From Candidatus Contendobacter odensis Run_B_J11 (GTDB lineage Bacteria; Pseudomonadota; Gammaproteobacteria; Competibacterales; Competibacteraceae), in contig NZ_CBTK010000028.1 in NCBI RefSeq assembly GCF_000531125.1, positions 22,590 to 86,589 of the forward strand: DNA of 64,000 nucleotides, read 5' to 3'. The notes beneath the pieces were generated by a model. The model saw only the letters and a list, made by a program, of their open reading frames with translations, had not been told where the DNA came from and made no database searches. A program made the translations under genes and the position numbers. Numbering within the stretch: position 1 is the stretch's first letter; every line of letters begins with the position of its first letter. Of the stretch, positions 1 to 7,015 are shown one piece after another.

Positions 1-2
1 TG

Positions 3-1085
3 ATGATCATGGTGTCGGCGCACAGCCTGCTGAGCGTATATCTGGGACTGGAACTGTTGTCGTTGTCGCTGTACGCGCTGGTGGCGATGGACCGCGACTC
101 ACCGGTGGCGTCCGAGGCTGCGATGAAATACTTCGTGCTGGGATCGCTGGCCTCCGGGATGTTGCTGTACGGGATTTCGATGATCTATGGTGCGACCGGT
201 AGCGTGGATCTTCAGGTGGTGTCCGATGCGGTCGCCCGGCAAGGCGCTGATAATCTGGTGTTAGTGTTCGGGTTGGTGTTTCTGGTGGTTGGGCTGTCGT
301 TCAAACTGGGCGCAGTGCCGTTTCACATGTGGTTGCCGGATGTCTATCAGGGCGCGCCGACTTCGGTCACGCTGTACATCGGGTCAGCGCCCAAACTGGC
401 GGCCTTCGCGCTGATGATGCGGGTTTTGGTGGATGGGCTGGGTACGCTGCAAGGTGACTGGCAACAGATGCTGATCATCCTGTCGGTGCTGTCCATCGCG
501 CTGGGCAATCTGGTAGCTATTGTCCAGACCAACATCAAGCGGATGTTGGCCTATTCAACTATTTCTCATGTCGGTTTTCTGCTGCTTGGCATTTTGGCCG
601 GCTCCCCTGAGGGTTACGCGGCGGCGATGTTCTACGCCATCGTCTATGTGTTGATGGCGGTCGGCGCTTTCGGCATGGTGATCATGCTGGGTCGGACTGG
701 CTTTGAAGTCGAGAATATTGACGATTTTAAGGGGTTGAACGACCGCAGTCCGTGGTTGGCCTTTCTGATGCTGGTAATCATGATGTCCATGGCGGGCGTT
801 CCGTTTATGGCCGGTTTCTACGCCAAGTGGATGGTGTTGCAGGCAGTGGTGAATATCGGTCTGGTCTGGCTGGCGCTGTTCGGGGTGGTGTTCTCGGTGA
901 TCGGGGCGTTTTACTATCTGCGGGTGGTCAAATGCCTCTATTTCGACAAGCCGGAACAGAGCGAGCCGATTCATATCAGTCTGGATACCGAGATCGCGAT
1001 TAGCGCCAATGGCCTGCTGTTGGTGGCGCTGGGGCTATACCCGACCGCGCTGATGACCTGGTGCGCTACGGCGCTATTGAATTGA
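3..1085 (+). CDS. nuoN: NADH-quinone oxidoreductase subunit N (5' truncated by window edge)
   Basis: Membrane subunit of respiratory complex I, related to Mrp-type antiporters and one of its proton-pumping subunits. The 360 visible residues are almost all hydrophobic helices. They include the conserved stretch [19 protein letters not shown] (about residue 102) with a buried Lys, and the [16 protein letters not shown] motif (about 177). Full NuoN is about 480 residues, so roughly the first 120 lie upstream of the window. The ATG at position 3 is an internal Met, not the real start. It is normally the last gene of the nuo operon, and here a DUF2818 gene follows at once. Confidence 0.95.
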   Translation: MIMVSAHSLLSVYLGLELLSLSLYALVAMDRDSPVASEAAMKYFVLGSLASGMLLYGISMIYGATGSVDLQVVSDAVARQGADNLVLVFGLVFLVVGLSFKLGAVPFHMWLPDVYQGAPTSVTLYIGSAPKLAAFALMMRVLVDGLGTLQGDWQQMLIILSVLSIALGNLVAIVQTNIKRMLAYSTISHVGFLLLGILAGSPEGYAAAMFYAIVYVLMAVGAFGMVIMLGRTGFEVENIDDFKGLNDRSPWLAFLMLVIMMSMAGVPFMAGFYAKWMVLQAVVNIGLVWLALFGVVFSVIGAFYYLRVVKCLYFDKPEQSEPIHISLDTEIAISANGLLLVALGLYPTALMTWCATALLN

Positions 1086-1112
1086 TTGCTTGATCCGGCC
1101 CGGCCACACGCC

Positions 1113-1439
1113 ATGCCGCAGGGAATCGCTATTGGGTTTTGGTTGGGATTGGCGGTGGTGGCCGCTAATCTGCCTTGGTTGAGCGAGCGCTGGCTGCTGT
1201 TGATCGCGCGCCGGGATGGGCAGCCCAAGCCGTTTGGGCTGCGACTGATTGAGTGGGCGCTGCTCTATGCATTGGTTCTAGGTCTGGGATTGGGTCTGGA
1301 ATACAAGGCTACTGGCACCCTTCACCCTCAGGATTGGGAGTTCTACACGGTGACTCTGTGCCTGTTTGCGGTTGGTGCCTTGCCCGGTTTTGTCTATCGC
1401 TACCAACTGCGGCGTTTACTGGAGCAGTCCGGTCGGTAA
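1113..1439 (+). CDS. DUF2818 family small membrane protein
   Basis: A 108-residue protein with three hydrophobic segments (about residues 5-25, 50-70 and 80-100). It contains the VAANLPWLSER stretch typical of DUF2818 proteins. No biochemical role is known to me. The gene lies 27 bases after nuoN on the same strand. DUF2818 genes are often found right behind nuoN, so a link to complex I assembly or stability is plausible but is inference. I chose the ATG at 1113. A TTG at 1086, directly after the nuoN stop, would add nine residues (MLDPARPHA) that do not look like family sequence. Confidence 0.8.
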   Translation: MPQGIAIGFWLGLAVVAANLPWLSERWLLLIARRDGQPKPFGLRLIEWALLYALVLGLGLGLEYKATGTLHPQDWEFYTVTLCLFAVGALPGFVYRYQLRRLLEQSGR

Positions 1440-1481
1440 GTGCGCTGTGTCGAAGTCGTTATTTTCTCCCCTGGTTTCCTC

Positions 1482-1823
1482 TCAAGTCACCTCGTCCGTA
1501 TAAAGATCATTGACCTTAGCGGCCATAATAAAGTCGTTTTCGTGCAACCCACTGATCTTGTGGGTGTAAAACAGCACGTTGGCGTAACCCCAGCCGAAGC
1601 TAATGTCAGGATGATGACCCTCCTCCTCGGCCAGATCACCCACCCGGTTGACGAAAGCTAAAGCTGTGTCGAAGGACTTGAATGGGAACCGCCGTTCCAG
1701 TTGGGTGCCATGGTGTAGCAAACCCCAACCGGGGGCTTGCGCCAACAGGGCTTCGGCTTCGGTTATGGACAGCGGGGGAATGCGGCCTTGGCAGGGGGTA
1801 CAAGTCTTCTGGGACAGGCTCAT
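1482..1823 (-). CDS. phhB: 4a-hydroxytetrahydrobiopterin dehydratase (pterin-4a-carbinolamine dehydratase)
   Basis: Dehydrates 4a-hydroxytetrahydrobiopterin to quinonoid dihydrobiopterin, recycling the cofactor of aromatic amino acid hydroxylases. In bacteria without such a hydroxylase the family may act on other pterins. The 113 residues match the family's usual length. The active-site block EEGHHPDISFGWGYANVLFY carries the catalytic His-His and the later His of the family, and YTHKISGLHENDFIMAAK ends the domain. No phenylalanine hydroxylase gene is visible nearby. The gene converges with the DUF2818 gene and diverges from the haem-protein gene that starts at 1967. Confidence 0.92.
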   Translation of the reverse strand: MSLSQKTCTPCQGRIPPLSITEAEALLAQAPGWGLLHHGTQLERRFPFKSFDTALAFVNRVGDLAEEEGHHPDISFGWGYANVLFYTHKISGLHENDFIMAAKVNDLYTDEVT

Positions 1824-1931
1824 CAGTCACACCTCGTGGGTTTGGCTTCGATGGAAATTAGGCGCGCTGGGTTAGAACGGGCCAGGTTCGGAAAAATTCA
1901 CGGCAATAGGCGCTGGTTCGCCTATACTTTC

Positions 1932-1958
1932 TCTCCCAGTATTGACGTAAATGGGAGA
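1932..1958 (+). promoter_or_regulatory. Inverted repeat covering the ribosome binding site of the haem-protein gene
   Basis: TCTCCCA (1932-1938) and TGGGAGA (1952-1958) are perfect 7-base arms around a 13-base loop. The right arm contains GGGAGA, the apparent Shine-Dalgarno sequence for the ATG at 1967. In the mRNA the hairpin would hide the ribosome binding site. In DNA the palindrome could instead be an operator. Either function is inference. Confidence 0.35.
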
Positions 1959-1966
1959 TTCTGCAC

Positions 1967-2566
1967 ATGCGACCCGCTTTGATTCTTACCCTGAGCGCGG
2001 CGCTGACCGTCGGCATCGCTCTGACTTCGCCCCCATCAGTCGCTGCGAAACCCAGCCCAAACCCTCCGCCCGAAATCACTGTCAGCCGCGTCGCCGTTCA
2101 GAAATTCGGCGCAACCCTGAAAGAAGCGTTACAACAGGCGATGCAAAGCGGTGGTGCGGTCAACGGCATTGCGGTTTGCCACGATAAGGCTGAACAAATC
2201 GCCACGGATCTATCCCAGCACTTGGGGATACTGGTGGGTCGAACCAGTCTCAAAATCCGCAATCCAGCCAATGCACCCGACAATTGGGAACAGGCGGTAC
2301 TCAAGCAGTTCGATGCCCGCAAGGCGCAGGGTGAACCGGTGGATAAGCTGGAGTTTTTCGCGGTGATTGATGATGACCAAGGCCAGAAAACCTTCCGCTA
2401 TATGAAAGCAATCCCAACCGCCGCGTTGTGTCTGGGCTGTCATGGTGAGCATCTCACTCCTGAAGTGGACGCCAAATTGAAAGAGTTGTATCCGAGCGAC
2501 GCGGCGCGGGGCTTTAGGGAAGGTGATTTGCGCGGCGCATTTACTCTGGCTAAACCGTTACCGTAG
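1967..2566 (+). CDS. Periplasmic DUF3365 (Tll0287-like) haem protein
   Basis: A 199-residue protein with a signal peptide (residues 1-27, hydrophobic core LILTLSAALTVGIAL, likely cut after VAA). A DUF3365-type haem-binding domain follows, related to Tll0287 and to sensor domains of some kinases. A single c-type haem attachment motif, CLGCH, lies near residue 155, preceded by FRYMKAIPTAA, which is characteristic of the family. No other domain is attached, so it is a free periplasmic cytochrome, perhaps a redox or small-ligand sensor; its function is unknown. The Shine-Dalgarno GGGAGA (1953-1958) lies inside a short palindrome. Confidence 0.8.
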   Translation: MRPALILTLSAALTVGIALTSPPSVAAKPSPNPPPEITVSRVAVQKFGATLKEALQQAMQSGGAVNGIAVCHDKAEQIATDLSQHLGILVGRTSLKIRNPANAPDNWEQAVLKQFDARKAQGEPVDKLEFFAVIDDDQGQKTFRYMKAIPTAALCLGCHGEHLTPEVDAKLKELYPSDAARGFREGDLRGAFTLAKPLP

Positions 2567-2576
2567 GAGGATTTTT

Positions 2577-3020
2577 ATGGATTGGGATGCCCGGTTGACC
2601 GTTGCTACCCTCATCGAGCGCGAGGGGCGATTTCTGCTGGTTGAGGAATACGCTGACGGCGAGGAACTGGTCTATAACCAGCCTGCTGGTCATCTGGATG
2701 CGCACGAGACGCTGGCGGCGGCAGCTATCCGGGAAACGCTGGAGGAAACCGCTTGGGAAGTGCAGGTGGACGCCATTGTTGGCCTCTACTATTGGACGCA
2801 TCCCCAGGGTCATACCTACATCCGTACCTGTTTCACCGGCCAAGCCTTGCGCCACCATCCCGATCAACCGCTGGATCACGGGATTGAGCGGGCGTTATGG
2901 CTGACTCGGGAGGAGATCGCCGCGCTGGGGCCAAAATTGCGTAGCCCGATGGTGCTGCGCTGTGTGGATGATTATCTGACGGGTCAGCGGTATCCACTGG
3001 ATTTGTTCAGCTATCTCTGA
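2577..3020 (+). CDS. nudJ: Nudix hydrolase, NudJ-like
   Basis: Nucleotide/thiamine pyrophosphate hydrolase of the Nudix family, 147 residues. The Nudix box spans about residues 38-60: GHLDAHETLAAAAIRE followed by TLEETAWEV. The usual Gly before the final hydrophobic residue of the box is Ala here, while all the metal-binding glutamates are present. The N-terminal pattern (LTVATLIEREGRFLLVEE) and the C-terminal SPMVLRCVDDYLTGQRYPLDL fit NudJ, which removes phosphate from HMP-PP, TPP and nucleoside di- and triphosphates. The start is the ATG at 2577, behind a clear AGGAGG (2565-2570). The gene begins ten bases after the haem-protein stop, so the two are probably co-transcribed. Confidence 0.85.
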   Translation: MDWDARLTVATLIEREGRFLLVEEYADGEELVYNQPAGHLDAHETLAAAAIRETLEETAWEVQVDAIVGLYYWTHPQGHTYIRTCFTGQALRHHPDQPLDHGIERALWLTREEIAALGPKLRSPMVLRCVDDYLTGQRYPLDLFSYL

Positions 3021-3039
3021 GGTCAGACGACCGCGCCAC

Positions 3040-3068
3040 TTGATAACAATTTGCTATAAATTTATGGT
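3040..3068 (+). promoter_or_regulatory. Possible sigma-70 promoter for the sulfite/nitrite reductase operon
   Basis: TTGATA (3040-3045) is separated by 17 bases from TATGGT (3063-3068), in an AT-rich stretch upstream of the reductase ATG at 3179. This would leave a leader of about 105 bases. It is a match by eye only; other AT-rich hexamers occur in the same gap. Confidence 0.3.
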
Positions 3069-3178
3069 TAAAAAATTCTTTATTTGCATATAGCCACAAT
3101 GCTAAGGTTCTAATCGAGTGGCCCGAGGCGGCTTGAGCCAGGGCAGGATGTGTAACCGGACAGCGGGAACCGACGACC

Positions 3179-4876
3179 ATGTACCAATATGACCAGTATG
3201 ATCAGACGCTTGTGGACGAGCGAGTCGCCCAGTTTCGCGGTCAGGTTCGGCGTTATCTGGCGGGTGAACTGAGCGACGACGAATTTCGTCCGTTGCGGCT
3301 GATGAATGGTCTTTACCTCCAGCGCCATGCGCCGATGCTGCGGGTCGCCATTCCCTATGGCCTGTTATCGTCGCGGCAACTGCGGATGTTGGCCCACATT
3401 GCCCGCCGCTACGACAAGGATTATGGTCACTTCACTACCCGCCAGAATATTCAGTACAACTGGCCGAAACTGGAAGAAACGCCGGACATCCTCGCCGATC
3501 TGGCAACGGTGGAGATGCACGCCATCCAAACCAGCGGCAACTGCATCCGTAACGTCACCGCTGATCATTTGGCGGGAGTGGCCAAGGATGAACTGGAAGA
3601 TCCGCGCCTCTACTGCGAGATCATTCGCCAGTGGTCCACCTTCCACCCGGAATTTTCCTACCTGCCGCGCAAGTTCAAAATTGCCGTTACCGGTGCGATC
3701 CATGATCGGGCTGCGGCTCAAGTCCATGACATCGGCCTGAATCTGATCCGCAACCAGCAGGGCGAGATCGGCTTTCGGGTGCTGGTCGGCGGCGGTTTGG
3801 GCCGCACTCCGATTATCGGCCACGTCATCCGTGAGTTCCTGCCCGAGCGTGATTTGCTGTCCTATCTGGAAGCCATTTTGCGGGTCTACAACCAATACGG
3901 GCGGCGCGACAATATCTACAAGGCCCGGATCAAAATCCTGGTTAAAGCATTGGGGCCGGCAAAGTTCGGCGCCCAAGTCGAGGCGGAATGGGAACAGATC
4001 AAAAATTCCGGCCTGGTGCTGGACGCTGATGAAATCGAGCGGGTACGCTGCTACTTTGCCCCTCCGCCCTATGAGTCGGAGGCTGACCGCGATCTCAGCT
4101 TTGGGCAATGGTTAAAGGGCGACAAGGCGTTCGCCGCCTGGGTGCGTCATAATGTGGCTGATCACAAGATAGAAGGCTATCGCAACGTATTTGTGGCGCT
4201 TAAGTATCCTGGGGTGCCACCGGGCGACATCAGCGCTGATCAGATGGATGCTGTAGCTGATCTGGCGGATCGTTACAGTTTCAGCCAGATTCGTGCGACC
4301 CATCATCAGAACCTGCTGCTGGCTGATGTGCGGCAGGCTGATTTATATCCGCTGTGGCACGCTCTCACCGCGCAGAAACTGGCTGCGCCGGTGATCGGTA
4401 CCTTGGCCGACATGATCTGCTGCCCCGGTCTGGATTTTTGCAGCTTGGCCAATGCCAGTTCGATTGGTATTGCCCAGCAGATCAATGAGAAATTTGACCG
4501 GCTCGACTATCTCTACGATCTCGGTGAAATCCGCCTCAACATGTCCGGTTGCATGAATGCCTGTGGCCATCACCATGTTGGCCACATCGGCATTCTCGGC
4601 GTGGATAAGAAAGGCGAAGAGTGGTACCAGATTTCGTTGGGCGGTTCCTCGGAGAACGACGCCACGCTGGGCGATATTCTCGGCCCCTCAGTGCCCAAAA
4701 CCGAGGTCGCCAACACCCTGGAGCGCATCCTGCGGGTCTATGTCGAGCGGCGTGAGGATGATGAACGGTTCCTTGACACTTTCCGGCGGATTGGTCTCGA
4801 ACCATTTCGGGCGCGGGTTTATCCCGCTGTGGGAACATCGCCGGCTGTGCTGGAGTTGGAAGCGGATGCCGCTTAG
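3179..4876 (+). CDS. cysI: Siroheme sulfite/nitrite reductase, hemoprotein (CysI-type)
   Basis: Six-electron reductase carrying siroheme coupled to a 4Fe-4S cluster; it reduces sulfite to sulfide or nitrite to ammonia in assimilation. The 565 residues show the two ferredoxin-like halves and siroheme-binding repeats. An N-terminal block around GHFTTRQNIQYNWPKLE is followed by TSGNCIRNVTADHLAG. The C-terminal cluster ligands are CCPGLDFCSLANA (about residue 414) and MSGCMNACGHHHVGHIG (about 455). The next gene encodes DUF934, which regularly accompanies this type of reductase in proteobacteria. No flavoprotein subunit (CysJ) is visible, so the electron donor is unknown. The sequence does not decide between sulfite and nitrite; the DUF934 neighbour favours sulfite. 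Confidence 0.88.
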   Translation: MYQYDQYDQTLVDERVAQFRGQVRRYLAGELSDDEFRPLRLMNGLYLQRHAPMLRVAIPYGLLSSRQLRMLAHIARRYDKDYGHFTTRQNIQYNWPKLEETPDILADLATVEMHAIQTSGNCIRNVTADHLAGVAKDELEDPRLYCEIIRQWSTFHPEFSYLPRKFKIAVTGAIHDRAAAQVHDIGLNLIRNQQGEIGFRVLVGGGLGRTPIIGHVIREFLPERDLLSYLEAILRVYNQYGRRDNIYKARIKILVKALGPAKFGAQVEAEWEQIKNSGLVLDADEIERVRCYFAPPPYESEADRDLSFGQWLKGDKAFAAWVRHNVADHKIEGYRNVFVALKYPGVPPGDISADQMDAVADLADRYSFSQIRATHHQNLLLADVRQADLYPLWHALTAQKLAAPVIGTLADMICCPGLDFCSLANASSIGIAQQINEKFDRLDYLYDLGEIRLNMSGCMNACGHHHVGHIGILGVDKKGEEWYQISLGGSSENDATLGDILGPSVPKTEVANTLERILRVYVERREDDERFLDTFRRIGLEPFRARVYPAVGTSPAVLELEADAA

Positions 4877-4886
4877 GAGCAGCGCC

Positions 4887-5372
4887 ATGCGACGAATTAT
4901 CAAGAATCGCCAGATCATCGAGGATTACTGGCAACATCTCACCGACGATGGCGAACTGCCGGCAAATCCGGTAATTGTGTCGTTGGCGCGCTGGAAACAG
5001 CAACGATCCGTATTGCTGGAACGGGGCGAGCCGGTCGGAGTCCGGTTGCCGAACACCATTAATCCCGCAGAACTGGCCGAAGATTTGCCAAAACTTGCCG
5101 TTGTAGCGCTGGAATTTCCCAAATTTGCCGATGGCCGGGCTTATTCCCAAGCCCGGCTGCTGCGGGAACGCTATGGCTATCGGGGTGAAATCCGGGCAGT
5201 GGGCGATGTACTGCGCGATCAGGTGTTTTTCATGGCGCGTGGCGGTTTCGATGTCTTTGAACTGCGCGAAGATCGCAGTCTGGAAGACGCGCTGGAAGCA
5301 TTCGGTGAATTTAGCGAGAGCTATCAGCCCGCCGCCGACCAGCCGTTGCCGCTGTACCGGCGGGGGCGCTGA
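4887..5372 (+). CDS. DUF934 protein, sulfite reductase-associated
   Basis: A 161-residue DUF934 family protein with no known catalytic role. Family hallmarks include IPxVSLxRW-like text (VIVSLARWKQQR) near the start, the central LPKLAVVALEFPKFADGRAYSQARLLRERYGYRGEIRAVGDVLRDQVFFMARGGFD region (quoted in parts: EFPKFADGRAYSQARLL, then RGEIRAVGDVLRDQ) and a C-terminal LYRR. The ATG at 4887 follows AGGAGC by five bases and lies only ten bases after the reductase stop, so the two form an operon. By association it may be a partner or maturation factor of siroheme sulfite reductase. Confidence 0.85.
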   Translation: MRRIIKNRQIIEDYWQHLTDDGELPANPVIVSLARWKQQRSVLLERGEPVGVRLPNTINPAELAEDLPKLAVVALEFPKFADGRAYSQARLLRERYGYRGEIRAVGDVLRDQVFFMARGGFDVFELREDRSLEDALEAFGEFSESYQPAADQPLPLYRRGR

Positions 5373-5386
5373 GAGCTTAGGTTGGC

Positions 5387-5409
5387 GCCGCCCCCACTAT
5401 TGGGGCGGC
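5387..5409. terminator. Stem-loop terminator between convergent DUF934 and pppA genes
   Basis: GCCGCCCC (5387-5394) pairs perfectly with GGGGCGGC (5402-5409) around a 7-base loop in the 42-base gap between two converging genes. There is no long T-run on either side, so it would be a weak intrinsic or a Rho-assisted terminator. The position suits termination of both operons. Confidence 0.5.
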
Positions 5410-5414
5410 CTGCG

Positions 5415-6230
5415 TTATTGCAAGTACCAATCCGGTGGAATCGGGTTAGCGAGCGTTTCGGAACCGGTTTCCTCTACCGGATCCGATCCAGGGTCGCCGA
5501 TGTTGACAACCACCGTGGTTACGTTGTCACTGGCGTCCCGCATCAAGGCCAGATGAATGAAGGCCTTGACTGCTTCTTGACAGTTATGATCGCTGTGGGC
5601 AAGCAGACCGGCGATTTCATCATCGCTGACGGTTTTGTTAAGACCGTCACTGCACAGCAGGTACAGATCGCCCGCTTGCAGCGGATGGATTACCTCATCA
5701 ATCTGCAACTCTTCTGCCGAACCCACCGCTCGTGTGATCACATTAGCCAGTGGGTGGCGGTGCGCGTCATCGGGCGTGATCAAGCCCTGATCGACCAGTT
5801 CCTGGACATGGCTGTGGTCGCGTGTTAACTGCTGAAGCTGCCCATTCCGTAACCGATAGATTCGGCTATCTCCCACCCACAGACAGGCGCACTGGCTTTC
5901 ATAGGCCAGCAGCACCACCACCGTGCTGCCGATGGTGCGGTGTTGGTAGCGTTCAGCTGATTCCTCGCGCAGTCGCCGGTTCACCTCGCGCAACCGATTC
6001 CGCGCTGAATCCAGAAAATCCTCCCAGTTGCTCGGCGGATCTATCTGTTGCAGAGCTTCGACGATCATGCGGCTGGCCACATCGCCGGCCTCGTGCCCGC
6101 CCATGCCATCAGCGACGGTCCAAAGACCCAGTTCTGGCATGGCGAGGCAAGCGTCCTCATTGATCGCCCGCACCATGCCGACATGACTACGACCGGCGGA
6201 TGACCATTGAAAGGTTGTTTTCTGATTCAT
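5415..6230 (-). CDS. pppA: T6SS-associated PP2C protein phosphatase PppA
   Basis: PP2C-family Ser/Thr phosphatase, 271 residues. Motifs are RAINEDACL (about residue 22), VADGMGGHEAGDVAS (about 39) with its metal-binding Asp, LLCSDGLN (about 193) and DASDNVTTVVVN (about 236). In P. aeruginosa PppA removes phosphate from the FHA protein and opposes the kinase PpkA, turning T6SS firing off. It is the last gene of the leftward T6SS operon, and its start overlaps the tagF stop by four bases. No ppkA is present in the window, so the opposing kinase must be elsewhere or the circuit is incomplete. Confidence 0.9.
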   Translation of the reverse strand: MNQKTTFQWSSAGRSHVGMVRAINEDACLAMPELGLWTVADGMGGHEAGDVASRMIVEALQQIDPPSNWEDFLDSARNRLREVNRRLREESAERYQHRTIGSTVVVLLAYESQCACLWVGDSRIYRLRNGQLQQLTRDHSHVQELVDQGLITPDDAHRHPLANVITRAVGSAEELQIDEVIHPLQAGDLYLLCSDGLNKTVSDDEIAGLLAHSDHNCQEAVKAFIHLALMRDASDNVTTVVVNIGDPGSDPVEETGSETLANPIPPDWYLQ

Positions 6231-7015
6231 GCTTGATCCTCCTCGGCAGTGGCTGACTCGCCCGGCAAGTCGGCGATACCGACGAGCGATAGTTCATTCC
6301 AACCCCAGTGTTGCCAGTTTCCAGTCAGCAGCGCCACGAAACCGGCCACCGGCGGCATCCCGTCACAAATCAGCAGGCAACGGGTAATCTGCTCGGAACC
6401 CTCAGTCCACCATAAACTGGGTTGGGGAAATGCTTTTCTAAGCAAATGATTTGCCAAGATCGGCGATATCGGCGATTCGTCCGACGATTCCGGCAGGGAG
6501 CAGCACCAAGTATTGCCCGTCACTGCGCTCGTCGCGGCAAAGCCCACCGCAGGTGGCGCATCCAGGGTCGCCACCTGCTGGCTGAAATCGTCCAAATCCA
6601 GTTCATCACGGTCGAGCGCGTCGAGCGCCAGGCGTTCGGCTTGCTGAAACCACGCCGCGCCGGTCGTCGGTAGCGTCAGCAAAGGCTCGTTCAGCGCCAG
6701 CGGTGCGATCAGTGCCAGCGGGTAGTAGCGACCTACCCGATCAACGCTGGGCATCAGAATGCCCGCACAGGCCGTCGGTCCGCACACACCGGCACCGAGC
6801 GTGAACCGCCAGATCGGGCTGGTGCAGTAGCACTCGCGCCAGGATTCGCCCAACTGGCTGCGGCTTTGGACGATAGCGGCTTGCAGCCAAGCATCCCAAG
6901 GTTCCAGAAAGCTCTTGGGCAGATGACGGCCAATGAAATCACCCCGGCTGGGCAGTTTGCCGAAAAATCCGGTCGTCGGCCATGCTGCGCCGGAAGTCAC
7001 AGTTGTTCCGGGCAC
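6227..7015 (-). CDS. tagF: T6SS-associated protein TagF
   Basis: A 262-residue TagF (DUF2094) protein. The family signature GFFGKLPSRGDFIGRHLP lies at about residue 16, followed by EPWDAWLQAAI. TagF represses T6SS after translation in P. aeruginosa, and in Agrobacterium a TagF-PppA fusion binds Fha. It lies between tssM and pppA, overlapping the former by 19 bases and the latter by four. This tight coupling and the tagF-pppA pairing suggest the two negative regulators act together. TagH, the target expected from other species, is encoded at the head of the same operon. Confidence 0.9.
   Translation of the reverse strand: MPGTTVTSGAAWPTTGFFGKLPSRGDFIGRHLPKSFLEPWDAWLQAAIVQSRSQLGESWRECYCTSPIWRFTLGAGVCGPTACAGILMPSVDRVGRYYPLALIAPLALNEPLLTLPTTGAAWFQQAERLALDALDRDELDLDDFSQQVATLDAPPAVGFAATSAVTGNTWCCSLPESSDESPISPILANHLLRKAFPQPSLWWTEGSEQITRCLLICDGMPPVAGFVALLTGNWQHWGWNELSLVGIADLPGESATAEEDQA

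Noticed and set aside
3365..4108. 247-codon minus-strand frame opposite the sulfite/nitrite reductase
   Set aside because: A shadow of the well-supported reductase; no ribosome binding site or recognisable domain.
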